NCBI RefSeq assembly: GCF_017939745.1 | Contig: NZ_JAGKQQ010000001.1 | Span: 5,332,001 to 5,396,000 of the forward strand | DNA: 64,000 bases | Reading direction: 5' to 3' | Source: Gemmata palustris | GTDB taxonomy: Bacteria; Planctomycetota; Planctomycetia; Gemmatales; Gemmataceae | In this document: positions 53,604-62,807 of the stretch, one piece after another | How the letters are laid out: each line of letters opens with the position of its first letter | How positions within the stretch are numbered: the first letter of the stretch is position 1 | Program-made: the position numbers and the translations under genes | Notes under the pieces: generated by a model | The model's input: the letters and a program-made list of their open reading frames with translations, nothing else | What the model was told of the DNA's origin: nothing | Databases searched by the model: none

Positions 53604-54137
53604 TTACTTCATCTTTTCGAGGTTCAGCACGTACCGGGCCGAGCCTTTGGGGGCGGTGAAGTCGGTCGGCCGCTTCTTGTCGTCATAGCTGATGCAGATT
53701 CTGAGTTTATCGCCATCGAGCTGGTAGATCGCGGCATTCTTGAGGGCGGTCGTCTTGGTTTTCGTCTTACCACGGGACCGGATCTTGTCGGTCGAGGTGA
53801 TCGGCTTGCCGGCGTCGTCCACGTAGGTCAGGTCCAACTGTTTCGGCTCTTTGTCCAACGTGACGGCCATCTTCTGGCGGAGGAACACTTCTTCCTTCCC
53901 GTCCTTGTTGATGTACACGAAACGCATGACGTCGCCCTCGATCACGTAGTAGCTGTTCGGTTCGGGGGCGTCCTCATCGTCGTCGCCACTCCGGGACGCG
54001 AGCTTCCATTTGCCCTGGAGCTTGTCCTGTTCGGCCTTGAGCGCGGCTTGTTCCGCCTCGGTCTGCTGCTTGGACTTGCACCCGGTGAGAGCTAGGGGCA
54101 CTGCGCACAGCGCAACAACGAACAAATACTTCAACAT
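53604..54137 (-). CDS. TIGR03067-type lipoprotein
   Basis: A 177-residue lipoprotein: hydrophobic signal ending LALTGC (Cys20), then a charged helix (KQQTEAEQAALKAEQDK) and a beta-rich domain starting LQGKWKLASRSG, the pattern of the TIGR03067 domain found in planctomycetes and a few other bacteria. The domain resembles lipocalin-like barrels, but no ligand is known. A basic loop (IRSRGKTKTKTTALK) is notable. The ATG at 54137 gives a standard lipoprotein signal and is preferred to an upstream in-frame start. Confidence 0.85.
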   Translation of the reverse strand: MLKYLFVVALCAVPLALTGCKSKQQTEAEQAALKAEQDKLQGKWKLASRSGDDDEDAPEPNSYYVIEGDVMRFVYINKDGKEEVFLRQKMAVTLDKEPKQLDLTYVDDAGKPITSTDKIRSRGKTKTKTTALKNAAIYQLDGDKLRICISYDDKKRPTDFTAPKGSARYVLNLEKMK

Positions 54138-54502
54138 CACATCACCACAAGGAGTTAGGCACCGGGCCGGAGTGTCCGGCGCTGAAGCCCGCACCAGCGC
54201 GGGCTTCTCGAAGAACGGGGCACGCCCTTCTGATCGCTTCAGCCGACCGCGCACACAGTCGGACTCGGCGGTGTAACCACCGAGCGAAGCGAGAACTGGC
54301 CGTGGGCGTTACAGGACGAGGCGGGGAAAATTGGTGCGCGCTGCCGCGGGCGCGGCTCCGCAGCGGCTAATGATTTCCGACCCGGGACGTGTTCCGAGAT
54401 TGGTTCAAACGCGACGTGATGTCCGGGCGCCGCTGGGCCGACCCGGACCGATTCGAGTGTGAAGGTGCGCGGGGTTTTGTTTCCCGCAGCGCGTTCTGTG
54501 AC
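54138..54502. other. Intergenic region with a small hairpin
   Basis: No gene is seen in these 365 bases. GAAGCCCGC (54184-54192) pairs with GCGGGCTTC (54199-54207), a small perfect hairpin of the same style as other intergenic palindromes in the window. The lipoprotein gene's promoter should lie here. Confidence 0.5.
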
Positions 54503-55792
54503 TTACCGATCGATTTCGCCCATCACCACATCAATGCTCCCCACGATCGCCGGCACGTCGGCGATGAGGCACCCGCGGCACAGTTCGCCCGTGACACTCA
54601 GGTTCGCGAAGCAACTCGACCGCGCCCGCACGCGGAGCGGCACGTTCTCCTTGGCCGGGCGCCCGACGACGTGGAAGCCCATCTGCCCGCGCGGGCACTC
54701 CGTCTCCACGTAACACTCGCCCGGGTTGAGTTGACGCGGCGGCTCGACGCGGTGTGCGTATTTCGTCTTGAGCAGGTCGGCTAACTTCGCATCGTCCTTC
54801 TTGGCGTCGTCGGCCGAGAGCGTGGGCTTGCGCGTCGCGAACTCGGCTTTCACCCGCTCGCCCTCGGCGTGGAGCGCGTCGTACTTCACGATTGCTTGTT
54901 CCACGATCTTGATAGCCTCCAGCACTTCGAGCATTCGCACGTAGAACCGGTGCCAGCAGTCGCCGATCACCGCGCCGGCCGGCGCGCGATCGTAGGGCGG
55001 GAGCGGCACATCGAACTGGTACTGCTCGTAACCCGAATACGGCTCCGTCTTGCGGAGATCCCAGTCCGGGTCGCCCTTCGTGCGGTCGAGCGACGCCCGC
55101 AGCATCGGGCCGGTGCAGCCGTAGTCGAGGGCCATCTCTTTCGAGAGCACGCCGATGCCCGCCGTGCGCTTCACGAAAATGTGATTGTCCGTGAGGAGCG
55201 CGTGGTACTCGGGGATGCGCGGTTTGAAGTATTCGAGAAACGTTTTCACCCGCGTGGTGAACCCCGCGGGGAGGTCGTCGTGCGCGCCACCGATGGTGAG
55301 GTAGCTGTAAGTGAGCCGGGCGCCGCACACGTCTTCAAAAAGGTCGAGGATGTGCTCGCGCTCGCGGAAGGCGTAGAGGAACGGCGAGAACGTGCCGAGA
55401 TCGAGGCCGTAGGCGCCCATCCCCACGAGGTGCGACGCGATCCGGTTCAATTCACAAATCAGCACGCGAATGACTTGCGCCTTTTCGGGGATCTTCAACC
55501 CGCACAGTTTCTCGACGGCGAGCGAGTACCCGAGATTCATGTTCATCCCGGCGAGATAATCCATCCGGTCCGTGTACGGGATGAACTGGATCGGCGTCAC
55601 GTTCTCGCCGATCTTCTCCGCGCACCGGTGCAGGTAGCCGAGGTGCGGGGTCACCTCTGAAATGACCTCGCCGTCGGTGCGCAACACGAGCCGGAGCACC
55701 CCGTGCGTGCTCGGGTGCTGCGGCCCCATGTTGACGAGCATTTCGTCGGTGCGGACGTCGAACTCGATAACGGTGGGATCTTCGGGGGGCAT
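54503..55792 (-). CDS. nuoD: NADH-quinone oxidoreductase subunit D
   Basis: A 429-residue 49-kDa-type subunit of respiratory complex I, which helps form the quinone-binding cavity at the membrane side. The family signatures are clear: MLVNMGPQHPSTHGVLRLVL, CAEKIGENVTPIQFIPYTDR, FREREHILDLFEDVCGARLT, and the C-terminal IVGSIDVVMGEIDR. A charged insertion of about 40 residues near 312-355 (VKAEFATRKPTLSADDAKKD, then DAKLADLLKTKYAH) is not normal for the family. The gene is alone here: no other nuo gene is next to it, unlike the usual nuoA-N cluster. The ATG at 55792 is used rather than an upstream in-frame start. Confidence 0.95.
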   Translation of the reverse strand: MPPEDPTVIEFDVRTDEMLVNMGPQHPSTHGVLRLVLRTDGEVISEVTPHLGYLHRCAEKIGENVTPIQFIPYTDRMDYLAGMNMNLGYSLAVEKLCGLKIPEKAQVIRVLICELNRIASHLVGMGAYGLDLGTFSPFLYAFREREHILDLFEDVCGARLTYSYLTIGGAHDDLPAGFTTRVKTFLEYFKPRIPEYHALLTDNHIFVKRTAGIGVLSKEMALDYGCTGPMLRASLDRTKGDPDWDLRKTEPYSGYEQYQFDVPLPPYDRAPAGAVIGDCWHRFYVRMLEVLEAIKIVEQAIVKYDALHAEGERVKAEFATRKPTLSADDAKKDDAKLADLLKTKYAHRVEPPRQLNPGECYVETECPRGQMGFHVVGRPAKENVPLRVRARSSCFANLSVTGELCRGCLIADVPAIVGSIDVVMGEIDR

Positions 55793-56031
55793 AGTGGAGA
55801 GACTCGGCCTGTTGAGCGGCGACGCGCGTATGAGAGTGATGGTATCATTGGCTCGATCAGAAATCAGGAGTGTTCCCATATTGCCGTGTGCCCCTTCGTC
55901 GCGCGTGGTGCGCGATTTCGGCGTCACCTCCCCCCGACTGTTCGACCGAGAACGTCCGCGCTACCGGCACCGAGGATTTGACACCGGCCGGAACGGGTGC
56001 TTCATTTGGGGCGCCCATTCTGAGGTGAACT

Positions 56032-56892
56032 ATGCTCCGGCAGTTTCTGCGCGCGGCTCTCGGAGCCGCGCTGATCCTTCCCATCGCCGCGTGTTCGGGG
56101 TCCGTCGAGAGCTCCACGCCGTCGCAGGCCGTTTCGGAGCCGCCACTGGACCCGGCCCAGGTCGCGAAGGAAAACGAGTACCGCGAACAGGTGGAAGCGG
56201 GACAGAAGGCGCTCGACGCCAAAAACACCGACGCCGCAATCGCGCACTTCGAGAAGGCCGTAGCCGCGAAAGAAAAGGGGTTCGAGGCGCAACTGGCTCT
56301 CGGCCGGGCGTATGCGGCCAAGAAGAACGACGAGAAGGCGATCAAGACTTACGGTGTGGCCCAGGCCGCGAACCCGCGGGCGAGCGAAACTTACCTCGAA
56401 CGCGCCGTGCTCCTCGAACGCGCCGGGCGGCTCGAAGCCGCGCGGACCGAGTACACGCAACTGATCGGCCAGGAACTGGAACCCGGCTTGACCGCGAAAG
56501 CGTACTGGCTCCGCAGCGACCTGGCCGACCGACTCGGCAAACGCACGGACTACCGTTTCGACCGCGAACAGGCGATGAAACTCGAGCCCGACTTCGCCGC
56601 GAAGGTGAAGGGCGGGGACGTGCTGGTGGTCAACAACAGCGGGTCGTCGTTCGCGCTCAAGGTCGAGCAATACGAGGCGCCAGACGGGGCCGAATGCGTG
56701 CTCCCGAAGGGGTACCAGTTCCAGGTTTCCGGCAACACGTCGGTGTACCTGACGTACCAGGGGAAGCCGGTCACCGCGCGCTCGATCCGGTTCACCATCA
56801 TGGCGAACGAAAAGTCGCGGCAGTACACGATGACCTACGCGAAGGGCATGTCGCTCGAAGTCCCCATCAACGAAGCCGACGTCCCGCGCTAA
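56032..56892 (+). CDS. TPR-containing lipoprotein
   Basis: A 286-residue lipoprotein with a signal ending LPIAAC (Cys21). Residues ~50-175 form tetratricopeptide-type repeats (GQKALDAKNTDAAIAHFEKA, ALGRAYAAKKNDEKAIKTYG, RAVLLERAGRLEAARTEYTQ), and the last ~100 residues form a beta-rich domain of unknown type (VLVVNNSGSSFALKVEQYEA to the end). GAGG lies before the ATG. It is probably anchored on the periplasmic side and binds proteins. Divergent from nuoD and convergent with the chaperone operon. Confidence 0.85.
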   Translation: MLRQFLRAALGAALILPIAACSGSVESSTPSQAVSEPPLDPAQVAKENEYREQVEAGQKALDAKNTDAAIAHFEKAVAAKEKGFEAQLALGRAYAAKKNDEKAIKTYGVAQAANPRASETYLERAVLLERAGRLEAARTEYTQLIGQELEPGLTAKAYWLRSDLADRLGKRTDYRFDREQAMKLEPDFAAKVKGGDVLVVNNSGSSFALKVEQYEAPDGAECVLPKGYQFQVSGNTSVYLTYQGKPVTARSIRFTIMANEKSRQYTMTYAKGMSLEVPINEADVPR

Positions 56893-56951
56893 CCCCGGGA
56901 CTCGGCGGGTGGCTTTGCCACTCGACTGGTAACACGACGCGAAGCGCTCAT

Positions 56952-58382
56952 TCAGCCGAGGGCAACAACGGTTCTGTACACCAACCGCAGCGTGTCGTCG
57001 GCCTGAACGTGTCGGACGAGGGCACGGGTCGCGGGGTGCGGATCGACCAGGCACGCCGTCGTCAACTCTTCCGGGTCGATTCGCTCGGCCAACAGGAACC
57101 GCAGGAGCGGTTCGCGGGTGCGATAGTACTCAAGCACCGGTGTTCGCGACAAATGCGTGCGAACCAACCCGCGCACGAGCGCTGGCGGGTAGGCGTCCCG
57201 GTGCCCGCTGCGCGCGTTCAGGAGCCGCTCGAAGGCCGTGAGCAACGTTCGCTCGTAGTTCGCGCCCACTTCGATGTCGCACGCCCGTAGTGCCCGAGCC
57301 GGGTCGCCAGCCGCCCACGCGATCGCGTCCGTCAGTGCCTTCCGCTCGGCTTCGGGACCGATCCGGGTCGCGGCCAACACCAAGCGAATCGGCTCCGGGA
57401 TGCGGGCCGCTCGCAGGTCGGTGAAAATCAACTGGCGCTCGTCGAGCTGATCGAACGCCCAACTGTGGCTCAATTCCAGGTGCTTCAAGTCCGCCAACAA
57501 TTCGCGCCCCCGCGCCAGCAAGCTCCGGTCACTCATCGCACGGGCGCATAAATCCACCAGGTAAGACAACCACGCGCTCTCGTCGAGATTGGGCGCGCGA
57601 CGCGCGAGAGTCGTCAGGTCGCTGTGAACGGCGGCCCAACTCGCGTCCCGGGACGCCGCGAGCCGCGCGGTGGCGATCGTGAGCACGTTCGTACCACTCG
57701 CGCCGGGAACTTCGAGTAACTGCCCATACGGGCCGCCGAGCGCGGCACCCGGGTCGGCGGCGAGTTCGCGCCGGTACAGCTCGACCGCCGGCCCGCGCAA
57801 CCGGGCGCGGGTCAATGCGGCCGCGAGCCAGTCGTGTCGCGTGCGGTTGTCGTCCAGTGTCGGGCGGAGCGCGAGCAGCCAGTACAGTCGTAACGGGAGG
57901 TCGGCCCGATCCGGGTGCGCGTCCGCGAGTGCTAGCAGTGCGGCGTAGGCATCGGCCCATGCCCCGGCCACCGCGTCGCCCCACGCCGCTTCCACCGGGT
58001 CGCGGTGCGCCGGGTACACCGGCGGGTCGATGTGCGTTTCGTGCGGGGCGCGCTTGGGCGAATCGACGGGCGCCTCGTGCGGCACGCTCGCGGGCGGCTC
58101 GAGCGGCGCGGGAGGCGGGCTGACGGGATCGAGCGGGAAGTCGCGAAACGTGTCGCGCACCGGGGGCGCGTCGCGGTACCAGCGGCTCATTTCGATGGCC
58201 GCTTCGTAGGCCTCCCGGATGCGCCGAAATTCTTCCGGCGCGTGCTCCGGTTTGTACTTCCGAATGAGTCGCGTGTACGCGCGTTTTAGATCGGTCTCAC
58301 TCACCGACCGCGGGACGCCCAGCAGGGCGAACGGGTCGGTCGGCCAGTCGCGCGGGTCGTCGGGTAGGGGCGGGGCGTCCAT
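56952..58382 (-). CDS. J-domain-like protein without the HPD motif
   Basis: A 476-residue protein. Residues ~15-66 follow the J-domain pattern (DPFALLGVPRSVSETDLKRA, then EEFRRIREAYEAAIE), but where J proteins have His-Pro-Asp between helices II and III this one has Lys-Pro-Glu (RKYKPEH, 44-46). HPD is needed to stimulate Hsp70 ATPase. A Pro-rich linker and a long helical domain follow. It is the last gene of an operon with an HscC-like Hsp70 and a single-span membrane protein, with only a 1-base overlap to the gene before, so it very likely works with that Hsp70. In E. coli, HscC has the J partners DjlB and DjlC. No membrane segment here. Confidence 0.85.
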   Translation of the reverse strand: MDAPPLPDDPRDWPTDPFALLGVPRSVSETDLKRAYTRLIRKYKPEHAPEEFRRIREAYEAAIEMSRWYRDAPPVRDTFRDFPLDPVSPPPAPLEPPASVPHEAPVDSPKRAPHETHIDPPVYPAHRDPVEAAWGDAVAGAWADAYAALLALADAHPDRADLPLRLYWLLALRPTLDDNRTRHDWLAAALTRARLRGPAVELYRRELAADPGAALGGPYGQLLEVPGASGTNVLTIATARLAASRDASWAAVHSDLTTLARRAPNLDESAWLSYLVDLCARAMSDRSLLARGRELLADLKHLELSHSWAFDQLDERQLIFTDLRAARIPEPIRLVLAATRIGPEAERKALTDAIAWAAGDPARALRACDIEVGANYERTLLTAFERLLNARSGHRDAYPPALVRGLVRTHLSRTPVLEYYRTREPLLRFLLAERIDPEELTTACLVDPHPATRALVRHVQADDTLRLVYRTVVALG

Positions 58383-59554
58383 CAGTTCGGGTCGGTTGTG
58401 ATGGGGTAGTCACCGGGTTTGGTCGGTTTTCCGGCTTTGACCCAGAACTCGTAGAAAACCGGTTTCGAGCCGGTCATCGTTTGGTCGTATTCCTGACACA
58501 CCCGAATGAGTGCGGAATCGAACGAAAAGATCGGACGAAACGGCGGCGGCGGTTTCGTACCAGACGCGCCCGGGCGCCCGATGGACTCCCACACACTGTA
58601 GATGGCCGGGGGGCGCGTGTCGCGCCCGGCCGCTTTCTCGCGCTCGTACCGCTCGCAGTCTGCAATTTCAAAGGGGGTAAACGAGGGAGCCGGCTTGAGA
58701 GGCAGCGAAAGATTCGTCGGCGGAGTGTACATTGGAATTCTGATTGGTGGCACCTTGAGTTTGACGCCCTCGCTGTCCGGTTTCCGATCGGACCGGCCAG
58801 TGACCACACAGACCACGAACAAGCTAAACAGGATGCCTAAAAAGAGGAGCGGTAGTACCGACAGTTCACCCCTCGGGTCCGGTTTCCACTGTCCGCGCTT
58901 TCGCACGCGCGCGGCGAAGTCGGCGACATCGACCGAGGCCGAGGATCGTGGCCGCGGGGCGGCCGTTACCCCCTCGACCAGCTCGGTCAGATCACCGGCG
59001 CGCCCGAGTGCCGCGTAGAGTTGTGCGTCGAGGGGGACCAGACTAGGTGCGTCGCGCAACACTACTTTCAGAGCGGCGCGCCATTGTCCCATATTGGTTG
59101 CGTTTTCGATCAACCACGTGTTGCGGCGAATCGCGCGGTCGCGCGGGGGCATCAGGAACAGTACGCGAAACAGTGCGGCCAACTCGACCGCGAGCGGGTC
59201 CGTCAACGACGGCGTGGGTACGTCGAGACCGGGTTCCAGGTCGCGCAAGCGGGCCGGAGGCGCCCCGCGGCGCGACAGCTCCGCCCACGTCGTTAACCGC
59301 TCGGCCGGCTCCAGTCTCCAGTAATTGTCTGCGAGCAATTCTATCTCGTCGCGGAGCATCTGTTCCACGGTAGAATCGGGACCGACCGGGAGCGCGGACC
59401 CGGTCAGCGCGTTGACAGCCGCGGCCCGCTCCGGCGGTGGCAGGAAGTCGTCGCCGGGCAGCGCGCGGAGGAAGTGCGCGAGCGCCACGTCGGTGGGTGC
59501 GCCGACCGGTACGGACAGGTGCTCGGCCCACCGTGAGCGCGGGTCGGCGGTCAT
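58382..59554 (-). CDS. Single-span membrane protein of the chaperone operon
   Basis: A 390-residue protein of unknown family. The N-terminal ~230 residues are mainly helical and soluble, then one membrane segment (LSVLPLLFLGILFSLFVVCV), then a Pro-rich ~130-residue part. It overlaps the Hsp70 gene by 4 bases (ATGA) and the J-like gene by 1 base, which points to strict co-expression. It may tie the Hsp70/J pair to the membrane; this is inference from context. Confidence 0.85.
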   Translation of the reverse strand: MTADPRSRWAEHLSVPVGAPTDVALAHFLRALPGDDFLPPPERAAAVNALTGSALPVGPDSTVEQMLRDEIELLADNYWRLEPAERLTTWAELSRRGAPPARLRDLEPGLDVPTPSLTDPLAVELAALFRVLFLMPPRDRAIRRNTWLIENATNMGQWRAALKVVLRDAPSLVPLDAQLYAALGRAGDLTELVEGVTAAPRPRSSASVDVADFAARVRKRGQWKPDPRGELSVLPLLFLGILFSLFVVCVVTGRSDRKPDSEGVKLKVPPIRIPMYTPPTNLSLPLKPAPSFTPFEIADCERYEREKAAGRDTRPPAIYSVWESIGRPGASGTKPPPPFRPIFSFDSALIRVCQEYDQTMTGSKPVFYEFWVKAGKPTKPGDYPITTDPN

Positions 59555-61293
59555 CGTTCACCCCCGTTCGGGTCGTCGCCGTGCGGGTCGTAGAGGGTCA
59601 GGAATCGCTCCAGCTCTTCGCGGTGCGAGGCGATCACGGCCGCGTCCTGTTTCTCCATCGCGGCCTCGAACCCGTCGAGTAGCCCGCCGAGCACGTCGCG
59701 CTGTTCGGCCGGGAGTTCTTTGAACACGCGCTCGGCCCGGAGCAGGACGAACCGATTGGCTTCCTCGTCGCGGGGGTGCGCCTTGAGCTTCTCCATCGCC
59801 GCGACCGCTGCACGAACCTGCGCGTCACTCATGCCCTGCGCGTGGCGCGCGATCACGTGCGACACCTTCTGCTTCGTGGCCACGATCGTTGCTTCGACTT
59901 CGAGCACGCCGTTGAGGTCGTAGGTGAAGCGGATATCCACGGGCTGGTTCGCCGGTCCGAGCGGGATGCCGCGGACCTCGAACTCGCCGAGGGCCAGGTT
60001 ATCGTCAACCCGGCGCGACTCGCCCTGGTACACGCGAACGAGGAGTATCGTCTGGTTCGGGTGCGTGGTGGAGTAGCGCTTCACCCGGCTGACCGGGATG
60101 GTCGTGTTGCGGTCGATCACGGGGTCGAAGTACCCGTCGCGCAGGTCGCCACCGAGGTGCTTGGAGATCGCGACCCCGAGCGTGAACGGGGCCACGTCGG
60201 TGACGACCAGTTCTTCGACCGCGGCGGCGCGGCCGACGAGCGCCGCCTGCACCGCGGCGCCCAGCGCAACGACCTCGTCCGGGTTCAGCCGGTGCCGCGG
60301 CTCTTTGCCGAGTAGTTCGGTCACGCGCTTGACGACGAGCGGCATCCGGGTCGCGCCGCCCACGAGAATCACCTCGTCGATCTGGTCGCGGGTGAACTTC
60401 GCGTCGCCGAGCACGCGGCGGATCGGCAATTCGGCGCGCGCCAGGGTGGGGGACACCCACGATTCCAGTTGCTCGCGGGTGACGACCACTTCGGGCGCGT
60501 CCGCCGGGAACTCGCCCTTCGTATCGGGAATGCGGACAGTCACCGTTTCTTCGCGGCTCAGGACGCACTTGGCGCGCTCGCACTGTTGAACGAGCCGCGA
60601 CACGCGATTGGGCGTGCGGGCTTCCGCCTGCTCGTAGGACACGCCGACGGTGCCGAGGAGCCGCGAGGCGAACGCGCGGGTGAAGTCCTCGCCGCCCAGC
60701 GCGCTCTCGCCGCTCGACGCTTTCACTTCGAGTGTGCCCTCGAACAGTTCCACCACGGACACGTCGAACGTGCCGCCGCCGAGGTCGAACACGAGGAGCT
60801 TCTTGTCCGCGCCCGCGTCGTGGAACCCGTAGGCGATGGCCGCCGCGGTCGGCTCGTTCAGGATGCGCTCGACCGTCCAGCCCGCGATCTTGCCGGCCGC
60901 GATGGTCGCCTTCCGCTGGCGGTCGTTGAAGTACGCGGGGACCGTAATGACCGCGCGGGAGACGGGGTGACCGAAGAACGCTTCCGCATCGGCTTTTAGC
61001 GCGCGGAGCACGAGCCCGGAGAGTTCCTCCGGTGTAAATTCGCGCCCCGCCGCGGTGAGCTTGTGGTCGGTGCCCATGTACCGCTTGAACAGGTTAGCGC
61101 ACCGCTCCGGGTGGAGAACTTGCAGCTCCTTCGCCGCCGCACCGACGAGTACCCTGTTGGATTCGTCCACTCCGACGACCGAGGGCGTGAGCCGGCCGCC
61201 GATCGCGTTCGGGATGATTTGCGGACCGTCCGAACCGAGAAACGCGGCGGCCGAGTTCGTCGTACCGAGGTCGATGCCGATGACCGGGTCCAT
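59551..61293 (-). CDS. hscC: HscC-like Hsp70 chaperone
   Basis: A 580-residue Hsp70. The ATPase domain has IGIDLGTTNSAAAF at the start, VPAYFNDRQRKAT, FDLGGGTFDVSVVE and ILVGGATRMP. The substrate-binding part keeps HscC-type phrases (PVIDRNTTIPVSRVKRYSTT, VRVYQGESRRVDDN, DIRFTYDLNGVLEVEA), closer to E. coli HscC than to DnaK, and it lacks DnaK's long C-terminal lid tail. HscC is a specialised chaperone with its own J partners and no GrpE requirement. It heads an operon with a membrane protein and a J-like protein. The ATG at 61293 is used. Confidence 0.92.
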   Translation of the reverse strand: MDPVIGIDLGTTNSAAAFLGSDGPQIIPNAIGGRLTPSVVGVDESNRVLVGAAAKELQVLHPERCANLFKRYMGTDHKLTAAGREFTPEELSGLVLRALKADAEAFFGHPVSRAVITVPAYFNDRQRKATIAAGKIAGWTVERILNEPTAAAIAYGFHDAGADKKLLVFDLGGGTFDVSVVELFEGTLEVKASSGESALGGEDFTRAFASRLLGTVGVSYEQAEARTPNRVSRLVQQCERAKCVLSREETVTVRIPDTKGEFPADAPEVVVTREQLESWVSPTLARAELPIRRVLGDAKFTRDQIDEVILVGGATRMPLVVKRVTELLGKEPRHRLNPDEVVALGAAVQAALVGRAAAVEELVVTDVAPFTLGVAISKHLGGDLRDGYFDPVIDRNTTIPVSRVKRYSTTHPNQTILLVRVYQGESRRVDDNLALGEFEVRGIPLGPANQPVDIRFTYDLNGVLEVEATIVATKQKVSHVIARHAQGMSDAQVRAAVAAMEKLKAHPRDEEANRFVLLRAERVFKELPAEQRDVLGGLLDGFEAAMEKQDAAVIASHREELERFLTLYDPHGDDPNGGER

Positions 61294-61430
61294 GCGGGCG
61301 TCCGAGTGTGATCTGGCGGCGTGACCCGAGAAGGGACCGCCGGCTCCGGTCGGAGGTTCGACCGCGTGTATTATCGCGGACGGGAAATGATCTGCCAAGC
61401 AGTGAATCGTTTGAGTGCCTTTTCACTTCT

Positions 61431-61543
61431 TCCCTGGGACCGCGGACGTCTCGTCCGCTTCGGAGGCACCCATCACACTGGTAATTTGCATGCTCTCAGA
61501 CGTGCTCTCCGCGAAGTCGGCGGGATGCCCGCGGTCCCAGGGA
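61431..61543. repeat. 15-base inverted repeat in the region before the AAA ATPase
   Basis: TCCCTGGGACCGCGG (61431-61445) is the exact reverse complement of 61529-61543. Next to the arms lie further partly complementary bases (GTCCGC and GGCGGGAT). The region 61294-61693 has no convincing gene and must hold the promoters of the divergent chaperone operon and ATPase gene. Confidence 0.75.
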
Positions 61544-61693
61544 GAACTCCGAGTTCCGATTTTGCGGGCACATCGCATATCTTTTCGTCCACTACTGCAC
61601 CTGCGGACATACTTCGCCGCTACCCGGGCCGCGACGATGGGAGCGTACCATTGTTCCTGTTCCTGGTTCGCGATTCCGAGGGGGAAGCACACC

Positions 61694-62689
61694 ATGTTTG
61701 AAGTTCGCAAAGCGAAGCGGCAGCGCCGGCCGCTGAAAATCTCACTCGAAGGGCTGAGCGGCTCGGGGAAGACGTTCACGGCCCTCCGGCTCGCGTTCGC
61801 GCTCAAGCGCGCGGGGATCGGCAAGAAGATCGTCATCGCCGATTCGGAGAACGAGTCCGCCGGCCTCTACGACGGCGTGCAGATGGACGGCGAGAAGTGG
61901 GAGTACGAGGTGTGCCCCATCCCGCACGAGAAACAGCACCCGGCCGGCTACGCGGAGTGCTACGAGTACCTCGTCGGCGCCGGGTTCGATATCGTCATCT
62001 TCGACTCGCTCTCGCACGCCTGGCACGGCGCGATGGAACAAGTGGACGCATTCGCCCGCGCCAACAAGGGCGACAAGTTCGGCGGGTGGGCGAAGATCAC
62101 CCCCGAGCAGCGGAAGATGCTCACCACACTCACCGACCCGCGCGCGCACTGTATCGCGACCATGCGCGTGAAGAGCGAGTACGAGCGCGTCGATGACAAC
62201 GGGAAGGCCAAAATCAAGAAGGTCGGGATGAAGACCGACCAGCGCGAGAATACCGAGTACGAATTCGACGCAGTGATTCGCTTGGAAGTCGAGAACCACG
62301 CGGCACGAGTCGAGAAGGTCCGCGGGTGTACCGCGATGGACGGCAAGACGTGCGACCACCCCGGCCCGACGTTCTGGAAGCCGCTGTTCGACTGGTGGCT
62401 CTCGGCCGAACCGGTCGACGCGATTTCGCCCGAGGACCAGCAACGCCAGCGGCTCAACGCGGCCAAGACGCTCACGGACCTGGCAACGGTGTGGGGCGCG
62501 ATTCCCAAGGGACTTCAAGCCCGGCTCGCGGACGACAAGGATCGGCGCAAAGCCGTGCTAATGACAAAGATGAAGGCCGGCGGTGCAACTACAGCGACCG
62601 CGACGGTGGGCGCGAAGGCGCTGCCGGGGTTACCGGACGATGACGACGTGTTGTTCCCGACCGGATCGCGCTCCGGGATGCCGGACTGA
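61694..62689 (+). CDS. Phage-like AAA ATPase (AAA_24 type)
   Basis: A 331-residue P-loop ATPase. Walker A is GLSGSGKT (20-27), and Walker B lies in VIFDSLSHAW. The pattern of PLKISLEGLSGSGKTFTALR at the start and HCIATMRVKSEY later fits the AAA_24 family of phage nucleotide-binding proteins, which includes RecA-like single-strand annealing-type proteins of phages. The ATG at 61694 is chosen because GAGGGGG lies upstream and the P-loop follows soon; the longer frame upstream is non-coding. No other phage gene is near, so it is either a domesticated phage gene or a cellular member. The C-terminal ~70 residues are Ala-rich and probably disordered. Confidence 0.8.
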   Translation: MFEVRKAKRQRRPLKISLEGLSGSGKTFTALRLAFALKRAGIGKKIVIADSENESAGLYDGVQMDGEKWEYEVCPIPHEKQHPAGYAECYEYLVGAGFDIVIFDSLSHAWHGAMEQVDAFARANKGDKFGGWAKITPEQRKMLTTLTDPRAHCIATMRVKSEYERVDDNGKAKIKKVGMKTDQRENTEYEFDAVIRLEVENHAARVEKVRGCTAMDGKTCDHPGPTFWKPLFDWWLSAEPVDAISPEDQQRQRLNAAKTLTDLATVWGAIPKGLQARLADDKDRRKAVLMTKMKAGGATTATATVGAKALPGLPDDDDVLFPTGSRSGMPD

Positions 62690-62807
62690 TTGCCGACCGG
62701 GTTGAATGATGAATTTCTGCGGGTGTGTGCGGTGCGCCGAACGAACCGGGCTCCGGGCGCTCCCGCTTATCTGTTTTTTGGGCTCCCCTGTACGGGAGAT
62801 CTCGACT

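Noticed and set aside
61415..62689. Prophage remnant around the AAA ATPase
   Set aside because: No integrase, structural or lysis gene and no att-like repeats are seen; one phage-like gene is not enough.
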